Positions 1 to 11,518 of a stretch of 64,000 nt of DNA are shown here, piece after piece. The stretch spans positions 5,018,336-5,082,335 of the forward strand of contig JAESIW010000200.1 in assembly GCA_016802295.1 (NCBI GenBank). Direction: 5' to 3'. The stretch's first letter is position 1; every line of letters begins with the position of its first letter. This DNA comes from Brachionus rotundiformis (lineage: Eukaryota; Rotifera; Eurotatoria; Ploima; Brachionidae). Below the pieces are notes generated by a model. The model ran no database searches. It saw only the letters and a list, made by a program, of their open reading frames with translations, and had not been told where the DNA came from. The position numbers and the translations under genes are program-made.

Positions 1-358
1 GAACAGTGTTAGATAAAGCCTTTCTTAATTGCTGAAAGAGATAGGTTCATTCCCAGGTTAAAATTATTAAGTGTTAACAAGCAACGAATCAACATCTTTT
101 ATGATAAGATAGTTTTTTTACAACCCACAACTAATTTATTTTTTCTAAATTGATAGCCTTAGCTTGAGAAGAGTGCTAATCGAAAAATGGATTATCAATT
201 TTGTACAAATTTCAGATTTGATATTTTATGTGATAAAATCGCAGCTTCCAAATTCTATTTCCAATCGATTGAAACTTTTTCATTTGTTAGAAATTTTTAA
301 ATCAATTCTTTTACATTGGTTCGAACCTGCAAATAAAAAAGAATAATATCTTAGTAAA
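1..358. other. Intergenic AT-rich flank
   Basis: No convincing gene. A 60-residue open frame at 164-346 has no recognisable motif and is of a length expected by chance at this base composition. A short B-box-like string (GGTTCGAACCT) lies near 319 but has no tRNA fold around it. Confidence 0.5.
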
Positions 359-1798
359 CCCATGACCTAAATCTTGATAAGATCTTACTTAAGATCAGAT
401 CAAGAAACTTACCTTATTCTGAGTAAGAACTTGAAACAAGATCTTATACTTTCAGTAACAGAACTTTGCATGGTTCGGTATCGAATCTTATAAGAGATTT
501 CTAAGGAGGAAAAAAAGTAAAATTAAGACTTTTCTTTCTTAAAAGATCCATATAAGATCTTTAATTGTAATTTAATTGTATTTAAATAAAAACTTATTAT
601 CTTAGAATATCTTTTTTTTTTCTTAGAGAAACGAAACAAGTGATTTCATTAAGAGTAAGATTTTGATAATTTATCTTAAATTTTTAGATGAAGGATTACA
701 TTTTGAGCTTCTTAGTCGTTTAGAAGATCTTGAACACAATAATGACAATTCAGAGTTATGCGATTTTGTTTTGATTTTACACGAGAAAAGAAATTTAACC
801 AAAAAAGAGTTCAACATTTAGTGTCGAATTCAAAAAGAAAATTAAATCGATTTGAGCTAGAACAATTTGAGATTGAAAAATTTGATGATGATGTTTTTAT
901 TTTTTTAAAAATTTCGATAGAAAGCTCAATTTTTCATTCTATAAATTACAAGAAAGCTGGTGAAAATATTTTTTTTCTATAAAGTACACAGTTGAAGGAA
1001 AATCGTTTTTTGGTTTAGTTAATTATTTCATAGAGATTGAAAATTTTTTTTTCATGTTCTTTTGTTTGCTTTAAAAACGACTAAGACATGTCTTTTAGGT
1101 GACAGTATAGTAAGAATTTCAGACAATCTTCAAACTTTAAAGCGGAACAATATTTTTGACAATTTTTTTTCAGTTTGTGAAAAAACAGACGATATAATGA
1201 TAATTAATGCTCATGATATCATATCAAAGTGTATTATTTATGAAGAAAGTGACAATGTTTTTTTTTTAATTAAGTATCTAAATGAAGATGAACACGATTA
1301 AATATTTGAAGTCATTTTATTAAAAAACACTTTAAAATAAAAATTCCATTAAAAATCTTACTTTCTTCTTATTTTATTTTTTATTAAGACTTTTTAGATA
1401 TTTTCTTCTTATAACTTACCAGATCTTAATATTATCTTAATAGCAAAAGATTATTCATGATTAGAAAATAAGATCTTAAAAAATTTTCTTGAAAAATCTT
1501 ATCTTAAAATGACATTGAAATACTTAAAAATGAGATCTTATAAGGAACTTTTAATAACTTTTAGGCAAAGATTTTACAAGAATCGACTTAAGAATCTTAA
1601 TTAAGATCAAGCTAAGATATTATAAGAAATTTTCCATCTAGATTCGTTAAGATTCTAATCAAGAACCTTAAAATTAGTCATAAAAAATCTTATTAAATAA
1701 GAGAAACAAAGGTAATTTTTAAGAACGGTAAAAGATCTTGAATGGATTTTTTGTCTTATTCAATCTTATAAGATCTTAAATAAGATTTCCGAACTGGG
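359..1798 (+). mobile_element. DNA transposon remnant, copy A (1.44 kb)
   Basis: This block matches the reverse complement of 8624-10018 over its whole length. The ends read CCCATGACCTAAATCTT... and, on the other strand, CCCAGTTCGGAAATCTT..., a short imperfect terminal inverted repeat. The subterminal parts are packed with AAGATCTTA-like palindromes, as expected for transposase-binding arrays. Inside is a broken reading frame on the + strand: open segments at 672-815, 758-982 and 1062-1301 are joined by frameshifts. It ends in an acidic tail (LNEDEHD). I do not recognise the protein; its style is that of accessory or C-terminal parts of eukaryotic DNA-transposon proteins. I see no clear target-site duplication around this copy. 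It is probably a non-autonomous or dead member of a repeated family. Confidence 0.8.
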
Positions 1799-2351
1799 AA
1801 TTCACTCTTAAATACTTAATTTGTAATTTAATTTTAACATTAATAATAAAAAGAAGAAAACAAATAAAATAAAAAAATATCAAAAAAAATTTCATTTCAT
1901 TCAAGTTTCTATTATATTACTAATTAAGATTCTTATAATTTATTTCATTTAAATACCTTTATAGGGACTTTGAAAGTTCAATCAGGATTTAAAATTTAAT
2001 TTTTGTTTTTAGGAACTTTACTTAATCTTACCCTATCTTTATAAGTTGAATTTTTTCATGGGTTGACATCGATGTACCAAATAAAAAAAAATTTTGGGAA
2101 AAATTTTAAAAAACAGATGAACGCCATGTATTTGCCTTTTTTGAAAGATATGATGCTAAGAAATTATACCAGAAGACTGGTCAAAGTTGTTCGAACCTGT
2201 TCGAATGATTAAAAATATAATTTAATTATTAACAATTAGAGCGATTAATTTTGTTTTCTAGTATTTTATTAGAATTGACTTGCATTCTATAGTTATAGAA
2301 AAAATTACATATTTTTACAAATAAAAAATAATACAATTAGAAAAAAAAAAA
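1799..2351. other. Intergenic, AT-rich
   Basis: It lies between the transposon and the 3' end of ORC1. No open frame or RNA fold of note was seen. The repeated string TGTTCGAACCTGTTCGAA near 2190 is a small palindromic motif of unknown meaning. Confidence 0.4.
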
Positions 2352-4070
2352 TTATTTATTATCATTGAGAACATACTCAATATCATCAATACTCATATTA
2401 CATCTAACTCTTTGTAAATATATATTCTTGCATGGTTCGAGCAAGATAATCTTGGTAGCCGCCAAGGAGCAACAAACATTCAGTAATTGGGTCCGATTGA
2501 GCGGCTTTATATTTTCTGATCGGCACAAAATGTGGTGAGTTTCGATAATTCGACTCAGCGATGTCTCTTCCAAACCTGATTTCTGGTACAATAGAGTAAT
2601 GGCTTTCATAAACAATTTCTCCATTTTGGATGCATGTGTGAGAAGTGTAATCTTGGCTGATGAGAACATTTGCTTGACTGCTTGATCGACATGACTTATG
2701 GTCACCAGATTGGGCCGCTTGTCCTTCTTGGATCCATCTCTTTCGGCCAATTCTGTTGCTCGTCTACAAATTTCTAGTGCTCTTCTCGCATCTCCACTCA
2801 CCGCGGCTACTTTTCTTGCCGCGTACAAAATCGCATCCGACTCAAACACATTCAACTCCTGTAGTCTCAAGCAAACAATTTCTTCCAATTCACCATGGGT
2901 ATACGGCTGAAATATAAGTCTTGACAGACCAAGTCGGCTCGAAATCTTGCTCATAACTTGTTCTGGCAAGTTCATAGCATTGGCAATGGCAATCACTATC
3001 CATTTGGAGTTTTTTTTATACGGCCAGTCAAATAGGTTATACAACACATCTTGTTTTTTGGTACACAGCATGTCCAGCTTGGAATTTTTTTGTTATTAAT
3101 TATTAAACAAAACAAATTTTTAAAAATCTACCTCATCTACTAAAAGAACTATTGATTCACTTGATTTGTGCTCAAATTTTTTTTCCAAAAGAGTAATTGC
3201 ATGCTCAGCACTGACATTTTCTTTGGTCAACTCTTTGTAAATAAGCTTGTAGATTTGATGAGGCTCGGTCACTTGGAACGCATTCACTTCTATGAACTTG
3301 AAAGGGGCCAACATTTTGTCACTAACACCCTCTTTTAGGCACAAAACAACTTGTCTTGTAGTCAATGTTTTGCCAGTGCCAGGAACACCACAAACATACA
3401 TACAGCCTCCAGTTTGGTTTCTAAGATTTGTTTCGATAAAGTTGTAAATATCAGAAAATTGCTTGTCCCTACATGGCAGACAATCAGGCGTATTGGCAAC
3501 ATGAAGTTTGATTCGAGCCTTTTCGTATATGGACAGTGCGTCACTGGTTTGGTCTATTCTGGACGCGGCTCTTTGCTGCATTGTTGGAGTTGATTTGGCT
3601 GCCGAGAAGGTGCTCCGGCGACTTAAGACGCTTTTGGGCTTCTTAACTGATGGAGTCCGAGCTAACGACTCACGCTTGATTGTCGCTACTGAGCGACGAG
3701 ATTTGGACACAGGTATCTCCATGTCCACTGACATTGCCTCATCTTCTGATGAAACTGAGCCTTCATTTAGATTGTAATCAGTATCAATTGATTGCTTTGA
3801 ATTAATTTGTTTAGTGGTCACTTTTTTGACGCTAACCTCTACGTCCAGTTTGGATGCAAAAAGTGATCGCCTTAAATCAAGCTCTTGTTGCTTTATTTTA
3901 ACCGCGTTTTTAAAGTATCTTTATTTTAAAAAAAATGGATTTTTTATAAAAATTTTTAAAGATTATCTATTTAATAGATACTTTTGATAAGCTCCTTCGC
4001 CCGTGTTTCTTGACGGTGTATTCCTAAATGAATACTGGCGAGAAGTTTCTTGCTTAACTGGAGTAGACAT
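2352..4070 (-). CDS. ORC1: Origin recognition complex subunit 1 (ORC1)
   Basis: Three exons: 4070-3982, 3918-3132 and 3077-2352, joining in frame with GT...AG introns to about 533 residues. ORC1 is the AAA+ ATPase of the origin recognition complex, which marks replication origins and loads the MCM helicase in the nucleus. Walker A GVPGTGKT lies near residue 206. Walker B (LLVDE-LD) is split by the second intron. After it comes the KQDVLYNLFDWP stretch typical of ORC1, then sensor 2 and winged-helix regions. The protein is shorter than vertebrate ORC1 (about 860 residues): the N-terminus is a low-complexity, Ser/Arg/Lys-rich tail of about 165 residues and no BAH domain is visible. An upstream exon encoding BAH cannot be excluded, but the ATG at 4070 gives a clean frame. 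The family call is very secure. Confidence 0.95.
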
Positions 4071-4192
4071 GTTTTGCTTTTAGAATTAATTTGTTTAAAA
4101 TTATAAAATTAAATTATATTAAAATTTTTAACAATTTATTATAAATAAAAATGATAGATTATAGTTTTTGGTAAATAAATATAATGTATTGA

Positions 4193-4311
4193 GCAGTGAT
4201 GGCCGAGTGGTTAAGGCGTCTGACTAGAATTTGATTTCTAAACCATTTCAAAAATGGAGCACAGTGATCAGATGGGATTTTCCCGCGCAGGTTCAAATCC
4301 TGCTCACTGCG
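4193..4311 (+). tRNA. tRNA-Ser(AGA) with 37-nt intron, copy 1
   Basis: The acceptor stem GCAGTGA pairs with TCACTGC (4304-4310), with discriminator G at 4311. The A box TGGCCGAGTGG and B box GGTTCAAATCC are present. The anticodon arm is TCTGA-CTAGAAA-TCAGA once the intron 4230-4266 is removed, giving anticodon AGA at 4226-4228. The intron follows the base 3' of the anticodon, the canonical position. The long variable arm (TGGGATTTTCCC) fits a type II serine tRNA. An identical gene, intron included, lies at 18808-18926. The T run after 4314 can serve as the RNA polymerase III terminator. Confidence 0.96.
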
Positions 4312-5271
4312 AATTTTTTTAATTATTTGAAAGGATAATTTTTCATTAATTAATTAAGGATATATATTATTTTATTGTTAATCAGTTTAAAATTAATTAA
4401 TTAACTTCGAATAAATTAAATACCATAATTCAATTAAACTAAGGCATATTTATTTTAAAAAAATTTTAATAATTTAATAAATTTATCTAAAACTCAATGA
4501 TGCAAATATTTTTTATTATTATAGATAGTATTTTCTTCATATTTTGTAAATAAAACCATGAAAATCTAGTATGCTTCCTTTTCAAAAATTATTTTATGTG
4601 TAATTTAAAGAAATAAACAAACTTTTAACTTTTATCTATACAATTAATGTTATTTAAATATATCAAATATATGTGCAGATTAAAAAATTTATGTGTTTTT
4701 ACTTCTTTTTTAGTTTAAAAAACTAAATTGATCAAGTTAAAAATAATAATAAGAAATTATAAAGTGTACCATAATAGATAAGAGATTCCATTGAAGTATA
4801 GCCAGAATCCAAAAGAAAGTAAATGATTGATCTATGCCTACAACAACATAAAATGTAGTCTACGAACAAATTTTTTTTTAAAATTAATTTTAAAATTTAC
4901 CTAATACCTTATTTTTTCTTGACCAATTATTGGTACATATGTTTCTTTAATGTTCTTATTCTAGTTAAACTAAAAATTGATTATTTTGCCTATTCGAATG
5001 TTTTTTTAAAATCATCTCTTGGCTAGATAGCATTCATAATTTTAACATTTCTTAACATATAGCTTTGATAAAAATAAAAAATACTTATATTACAAATTTT
5101 ACATATTTCAATCAAAATTTAGCATAATTTTCCTGGTATAGCTGTAAAATAATGATAGCTAGTCAATGAGTAGCTAGATTGACCAGTGGGACGCTTAAAA
5201 ACAAAAATCAATAATATTCAATTAAGTTTATTTTTATCATATGAGATTTATTCTAAAAAATAAAATAAACA
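4312..5271. repeat. Intergenic; first ~140 bp duplicated downstream of the second tRNA
   Basis: The 3' flank to about 4450 resembles 18927-19105, including the shared string CTTCGAATAAATT near 4405 and 19067. The tRNA was therefore duplicated together with flanking sequence and the flanks have since drifted. The rest, to the start of CDK5, is AT-rich with no supported feature. Confidence 0.6.
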
Positions 5272-6301
5272 ATGCATAAGTATGAAAAATTGCTCAAAAT
5301 TGGTGAAGGAACCTATGGTACTGTTTTCAAAGCTAAAAACAGAGACACTCAAGAAATAGTGGCACTAAAGAGAGTTCGTTTGGATGATGAGGATGATGTG
5401 AATTTTACCTAAATTTAGATTGTTTTTATATCTCTTTAAAAATTCTTGGTAGGGTGTTCCAAGTTCAGCACTTAGAGAAATTTGTCTCTTAAAAGAACTT
5501 AAGCACCGAAATATAATTCGGCTATTGGATGTCCTACACGGGGAGAATAAACTAACTTTGGTATTTGAATACTGTGATCAAGACTTGAAGAAGTACTTTG
5601 ACAGCTGCAATGGTGAAATCGACTCGGACACAGTCAAATCATTTATGCAGCAATTGTTAAAGGGTCTTGCATTCTGTCACAGTCACAACGTGCTTCACCG
5701 TGATCTTAAGCCTCAAAATTTATTAATAAACAAAAATGGAGAGCTAAAATTGGCTGATTTTGGTTTAGCTCGAGCCTTTGGTATTCCAGTCAAGTGTTAT
5801 TCAGCTGAAGTGGTTACTTTATGGTACAGACCTCCTGATGTATTATTTGGAGCAAAGATTTACAATACAAGCATTGACCAATGGTCAGCAGGATGCATTT
5901 TTGCCGAGCTTGCCAATGGTGGTAGACCTTTGTTTCCTGGCTCGGACATAGACGATCAATTGAAACGAATATTTAAAATTCTTGGCGAGCCATCTGAAGA
6001 AACATGGCCTGGTGTCACTCTTTTGCCAGATTATAAGGTGTTTTTCTACAAACTAATCTTCCATTTAGGTAATTTATTTTTTAAGGACTTTAATTTACCA
6101 ATGGCTACATTTTCGCTGGCTCTCTACATTCCGAAGCTAAATCTAAAAGGAAAGGATCTTTTACAAGTTAATTTTAGCTATTAATTTAGATAAATGGTTA
6201 ATTAATTAATCTTTTTCTTAAAGCAAATGTTGGTTTGCAATCCCGCGGGAAGAATTTCAGCAGAAGAATCCCTCAAGCATCCATATTTTACCGAAGAGTA
6301 G
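5272..6301 (+). CDS. CDK5: Cyclin-dependent kinase 5 (CDK5)
   Basis: Exons 5272-5397, 5453-6037, 6086-6166 and 6224-6301 give 289 residues; human CDK5 has 292. CDK5 is a proline-directed Ser/Thr kinase activated by p35/p39-type partners and is best known from neurons. It shows the glycine loop GEGTYGTVF, catalytic Lys in VALKR, the PSSALRE helix that distinguishes CDK5 from other CDKs, the HRDLKPQN catalytic loop, DFGLARAF, and the CYSAEVVTLWYRPPD segment with the Ser equivalent to S159. The C-terminus (RISAEESLKHPYF) matches the kinase-fold end. Introns are about 48-57 nt; the single open frame through 6184 reads into intron sequence after 6037 and is not the true end. Identity is very secure. 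Confidence 0.97.
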
Positions 6302-6956
6302 CTAATATCAACTAGTTTATCTTTTTATTTTAAATTTATAATAAAATTCTGAAACTAGCATTTTAGTTTTTTTGTTTATTTTTACCAGAATTAAAAATTT
6401 TCTGGTACATTTTTATTCTTCATTCTGTGATCAACAACATTGTGCATATGAACCTTTGGATCCTGACTCTTCCAACAGTTTCTTGTCTCTAATTTATCAT
6501 ATAACATCTTGAATAATTATGGCAATATACTTAATACGAAACCATCAATTTTTACCAATTTCTGTTTTTTTACATACAGTCATATGCATCAGAAAGAAAT
6601 TTTTAAAGATATTAGAAATAAATCAACTAAGCTTTATCAATATGTTGGCTGTATTTAAAAGAATTAAGAATAAGCTTTATCCAAAATTAATCTTTAATTT
6701 ATCAGTCAATCATTTTTAAGATACGTACCAAGAGCATGACAATTTTTACCAAAGCGATTCCTTTAATTTAAAAATTATCAACTTTTAGAAATTAATTGTT
6801 GCATCTTTATCAAAGAAAAAAATTAAACTATTATATTGCTAGATTAATTAATTGAGTCTTGAAATTTAAAATAAAAAATAAGCTGGTTATTTAAGAAAAA
6901 AAAATATTTGATTGAATTATTTTATTTAAAATAAATTAATTTCTTTTGACAGAAAT
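6302..6956. other. Intergenic, between convergent CDK5 and RPL12
   Basis: AT-rich 3' flanks of two convergent genes. The 66-residue open frame at 6519-6719 has no recognisable motif and is treated as chance. Confidence 0.4.
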
Positions 6957-7454
6957 TTATTTCTCTGGTACATCGTATTCACCAGATTGAACTTTTTCGA
7001 TGATACTATGCGGGTGTTGACCATCGACTTTGCATCCAACTGATTGAGCAGTGCCGAGAATTTCCAAAACTGTGCCTCTGAGTTCTTTGGCCATGGATCT
7101 AGGTCTCATTTGACGAGCAATTGAAATAATTTCATCAAAAGAAACATTTCCATCGTGTTTAATGTTTTTTACTTTCTTTCTGTCTCTTGGAGGCTCTTTC
7201 AAAGCCTTGATGACCAAGGACGAAGCCGATGGAACAACTGAAATTTTGGCTTGTCTGTTTTGAATGGTCAATTTAACAGTAATACGAAGACCTTTCCAAT
7301 CTCCAGTATTCTTGGCAATATCTTCAGATATTTTTTTCGGAGCTAAACCCAATGGACCAATCTTTGGAGCAAGGGCGGCTGTGGCAGCACCTTCACCACC
7401 GGTTACTCTCAAAGTAACCTCATGGATAGCAGTTGGATCGAACTTTGGCGGCAT
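6957..7454 (-). CDS. RPL12: 60S ribosomal protein L12 (uL11)
   Basis: A single open frame of 165 residues, the usual length for eukaryotic RPL12. The protein sits at the base of the ribosomal P-stalk in the cytosolic large subunit and binds the GTPase-associated centre of the rRNA. Hallmarks are MPPKFDP at the start, ALAPKIGPLGLAPKK, GDWKGLRITVKLTIQNRQA, and IARQMRPRSMAKEL through GTAQSVGCKVDGQHPH near the end. The ATG at 7454 is preceded by GCTTTAGA, an AG acceptor-like site two bases upstream. Ribosomal protein genes in trans-splicing animals often look like this, but a 5' leader intron would look the same. Codon use is more GC-rich than the flanks, as expected for a highly expressed gene. 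Confidence 0.97.
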   Translation of the reverse strand: MPPKFDPTAIHEVTLRVTGGEGAATAALAPKIGPLGLAPKKISEDIAKNTGDWKGLRITVKLTIQNRQAKISVVPSASSLVIKALKEPPRDRKKVKNIKHDGNVSFDEIISIARQMRPRSMAKELRGTVLEILGTAQSVGCKVDGQHPHSIIEKVQSGEYDVPEK

Positions 7455-8623
7455 TCTAAAGCAAATGGTTCAAAGACTTTAATTACCAATTTAAAAAAAT
7501 TTTTTTGTCAGATCGGTTGAGTAAACTAATTTTAATATAATTGCTTCAAAATTTGTTTAATATCTTATCCGATCCAGGAAAATTTAAGCCCTGTTTGACG
7601 CTGAAGTAGAAGACTTAAAGCTTCAAATCAGTAACACAAGGGCTAAATTAAATGACATTAATTAAGACTTCTTACCTGATTTAGATAAACGCGTGCAATT
7701 TATGTTCAAAAAGAAAAAAAACTAAACAATTTTGCTATAAGTTTGGTACATGGCAAAGAAATTAAATATTTTTATCTGCAGATAGACATGTGAAATTCAG
7801 TCTAAAATTTTACTGAAATTAATAAAAATCTTAAAAATCATTGTAATTAAAAATTAACATTAGTTCAATAATTTCTTTTTGATTTAATTTAAACAAAAAT
7901 AGTAAATAGATACAAAATATTAACTTGTTTTAATTACGGTCCAAGTTCTGGTGACCGCGAATTCAATTAAACATGGCTAAGTAGTCAAAAAGTTAATTAT
8001 AGATATCAATAATTAATTTTCAACCAGACTGCATTAAATTAAGGTTAAGTGCAATTTGGCACAATTAATTGTGTACTTGGACAGTTGATGCTATACCAAA
8101 TTTTGAACCATGTTTAATTTAAGAATTTGTGCCTAATTATATATTTTTATTATCGATATTATTGATATTTATAATTTTATTTTTGATAAAGACCAAAAAC
8201 CGTCTATGGATCGAGTCTTTGGCACAATAGCTTTATTAGTAAAATTGCTGAAGACCGAAAATGCATTTTTTTTTATTGTTATTTATTATTTTTTGTTATC
8301 TTACTTATGAAATCTTCTTTCAAAAAATGAGATTTAATATTCAGAAAAAAGTACGAACATTATTCAAAAAGTGTCTTTGAAAGTTTAATAAAACTTCCAA
8401 TTAGGTTAATACTTCCTTTACCAGGTGAGTTTATGAAAAAAAATAAATGATAATGCTCGAAAATTTTTAATAGATAAAAGTTTTTAATTGCTTTGTTAAA
8501 TTTAATGCTGAGCAAAGCCATTACCAAACATTAAGCACCAGTATAAGAAATCAATTTAAGCATCCAATGATGAGTATAATTGACAATAATTAAATTTTTT
8601 ATTGTAACAATTCATTATCTAGA
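7455..8623. other. Intergenic, AT-rich
   Basis: It lies between RPL12 and transposon copy B. No open frame or structured RNA is supported. The last ten bases (8614-8623) form the left target-site duplication of copy B. Confidence 0.4.
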
Positions 8624-10018
8624 CCCAGGTCGGAAATCTTATTTAAGATCTTATAAGATTGAATAAGACAAAAAATCCATTCAAGATCTTTTATCGTTCC
8701 TAAAAATTATCTTAGTTTTTCTTATTTAATAAGATTTTTTATGACTAATTTTAAGGTTCTTGATTAGAATCTTAACGAATCTAGATGGACAATTTCTTAT
8801 AATATCTTAGCTTGATCTTAATTAAGATTCTTAAGTCGATTCTTGTAAAATCTTTGCCTAAAAGTTATTAAAAGTTCTTTATAAGATCTCATTTTTAAGT
8901 ATTTCAAAGTCATTTTAAGATAAGATTTTTCAAGTAAATTTTTTAAGATCTTATTTTCGAATCATAAATAATCTTTTGCTATTAAGATAATATTGAGATT
9001 TGGTAAGTTATAAGAAGAAAATATCTTAAAAGTCTTAATAAAAAATAAAATAAGAAGGAAATAAGATTTTTAATGGAATTTTTATTTCAATGTGTTTTTT
9101 AATAAAATGACTTTAAATATTTAATCGTGTTCATCTTCATTTAGATACTCAGTTAAATAAAAAACATTGTCACTTTCTTCATAAATAATACACTTTGATA
9201 TGATATCATTAATTATCAATATATCGTCTGTTTTTTCACAAACTGATAAAAAATTGTCAAGAATATTGTTCCGCTTTAAAGTTTGAAAATTATCTGGAAT
9301 TCTTACTTCTATGTCATCAAAAAGACATGTCTCTTAGTCGTTTTTAAAGCAAACAAAAGAACATAAAAAAATTTTCAATCTCTATAAAATAATTAACTAA
9401 ACCAAAAAACGATTTTCCTTCAACTGTGTACTTTATAGAATAACTTGAAGTATTTCCACCAGCTTTTTTGTAATCTATAGAATGAAAAATTTAGTTTTCT
9501 ATCGAAATTCTTAAACCAATAAAAACATCATCATCAAATTTTTCAATCTCAAATCGATTTAATTTTCTTTTTGAATACGGCTCTAAAAGTTGAACTCTTT
9601 TTTGTTTATATTTCTTTTCTCATGTAAACTCAAAACAAAATGGCATAACTCTGAATTGTCATTATTGTGTTCAAGATCTTCTAAACGACTAAGAAACTCA
9701 AAATGTAATCTTGCATCTAGAAAATTTTAAGAAATCATTGGTTTGGTTTCTCTAAGAAAAAAAAAGGTATTCTAAGATAATAAGTTTTTATTTAAAAACA
9801 ATTAAATTACAATTAAAGATTTTGTATGGATCTTTTAAGGAAAAAAAGTCTTGATTTTACTTTTTTTTTTCCTAGAAATCTCTTATAAGATCCGATACCG
9901 AACCATGCAAAGTTCTGTTACTGAAAGTATAAGATCTTGTTTCAAGTTCTTACTCAGAATAAGGTAAGTTTCTTGGTCTGATCTTAAGTAAGATCTTATC
10001 AAGATTTAGGTCATGGGG
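8624..10018 (-). mobile_element. DNA transposon remnant, copy B, with target-site duplication
   Basis: The inverted partner of 359-1798, with the same ends, the same AAGATCTTA-like subterminal repeats and the same broken internal frame. On the + strand the left end is CCCAGGTCGGAAATC and the right end ...TTAGGTCATGGGG. The flanks are ATTATCTAGA (8614-8623) and ATTCTCTAGA (10019-10028), nine of ten bases alike, which looks like a 9-10 bp target-site duplication. That size is typical of Mutator-like elements, though other superfamilies cannot be excluded. The copy is slightly shorter than copy A, and the same frame breaks suggest the family spread in a defective form. Confidence 0.8.
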
Positions 10019-10028
10019 ATTCTCTAGA

Positions 10029-10729
10029 TAAGAAAAGCAAAAAAGTGTAATTGATTGATGTAGAAGACTTAAATGTAGCAAAATGGTTGAGCTAATGTAA
10101 AAATTTAGAGATAGAGAAGCTGACAAGAGCATCAGTTGATATTAGTTTTCACGAAACGACAAAAAAAACTAAATTTTGTAGCTCTATTGCACCAAAGACA
10201 ATATAAATTATGAGTAATTTAAGTTTGTTCATGTGGAATGACACGTACATAGGTATTTAATTAATCCGCTTAGCTGTATTCTATTATCTAATGAAATAAA
10301 TAGTTTTTTTTTAATTATTTTAAAATCTAATATGATGGATGTTTAATATGGAAATAATATCAATTATAAACTTCAATTTGTCGATAATTAATTTTTTTAA
10401 TCAAAATAAAAATAAATTAATAAAAGAACAAGTCTATTTTAACTTTTACCAACTAATCAGTTTTTATTTTCAAATAGTAATTGGTTTTTATAAATGGTAT
10501 AAAATAAAACTAAATATTGATTCATTCAATTGGCGAGAATAATCTATTAATTATTTTTTTCCTAAGCAAATTTCTTCAAATTATCTAATAATTCTTTTTT
10601 CTCTTGTTCATAAAATTTTTAAACATTATCAACAAAATTTTTATATTCTTTCATTTAAATATTCAAATTTAGAAACGAATAAAAAGTTTGATTCTATGAA
10701 AATTATCTCAAAAAGAATAACTAGCGCTT
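10029..10729. other. Intergenic, AT-rich
   Basis: No supported gene. The 67-residue open frame at 10339-10542 is almost entirely N/I/F/K/Y residues, as expected from random AT-rich sequence. Confidence 0.4.
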
Positions 10730-10905
10730 CATTCAATTGACTGTTGTCATGTCTTTTTTAGATATTTTTTCATTGAAATATTTTATCTTCATATATATAT
10801 CTTTTAACATGGCGAACGGGTTTTGATTTTCCGTCCAGTACAACCATGTTAAATTTTTGACAGTAATTTATATTTAAAGTATATTAATAAAATATATATA
10901 GAAAA
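10730..10905 (+). repeat. Dispersed repeat R1, copy 1
   Basis: About 175 bp matching the reverse complement of 21840-22020 with drift. Conserved blocks include GACTGTTGT, ATGTCTTTTTT, TCCAGTACAACCATGTTAAA and GTATATTAATAAA. The best-preserved core, about 30 bp around 10833-10862, is much better conserved than its edges. The identity of the family is unknown. Confidence 0.65.
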
Positions 10906-11109
10906 TAATTTGTTATTTTTTAATAAGCCTTTAGACCATCCACCAAAGTACATCTAGCCCGTGCTATAATATTGCTAAATTTGAGCACAGTCTTCTTCAT
11001 GAAGCTGTATTTAAAAGGTTTTTTTTTAATTTTTATTTGTTATTCAAGTCTCAATCAAATTTTGAATTTTAAATAGATCAGTGTCGTACAAAGTCGAGTA
11101 AAATGACTT

Positions 11110-11490
11110 GACTTGCTCTTGACTTTACGACTTTTATTTTTATTTTAAAATGAAAGTCATCAAAATTGACTTAAAATTTTTTTCTTTCAAAAAAATGTCA
11201 ATATTACTAAATTGGATCAAAAAACCAAGAATTCTAATTTTTACTAAAAGATGACGCTTTTCATTTATTGTTGAAACCACTAACCAAATGTTTTTTTTTT
11301 CTAAATTCAAATATATAAACAAATTTTTAATAAAAAATTTTGAAAAGCACGGTACACAGGTTTGATCCCATTTAGTAATATAGGGATCAAACCTGTGATA
11401 TACATTTGTTTGAAAAAAAGTTTCAAATCAATTTTGATGACTTTTATTTTAAAAAAAATTAAATTCAAGTCTTTAACTTGACTTTTAAAT
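11110..11490. repeat. Imperfect fold-back sequence with perfect central hairpin
   Basis: The left arm (about 11110-11190, containing AAGTCATCAAAATTGACTT) and right arm (about 11411-11490, containing TCAATTTTGATGACTTTT) are imperfect inverted repeats. Between them, 11355-11369 (CACAGGTTTGATCCC) and 11383-11397 form a perfect 15-bp stem with a 13-nt loop. The structure lies directly upstream of a Mutator-type transposase remnant and may be part of a transposon end. Confidence 0.6.
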
Positions 11491-11518
11491 GACTTTTTTT
11501 TCACTGTTGAATAAGACC

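Noticed and set aside
317..330. Possible tRNA or SINE B box (GGTTCGAACCT)
   Set aside because: No A box at the right distance and no cloverleaf; a single short motif is not enough.
6038..6184. CDK5 reading on past 6037 in the same frame
   Set aside because: VFFYKLIFHLGNLFF is intron read-through; splicing 6037 to 6086 and 6166 to 6224 restores the conserved C-terminus.
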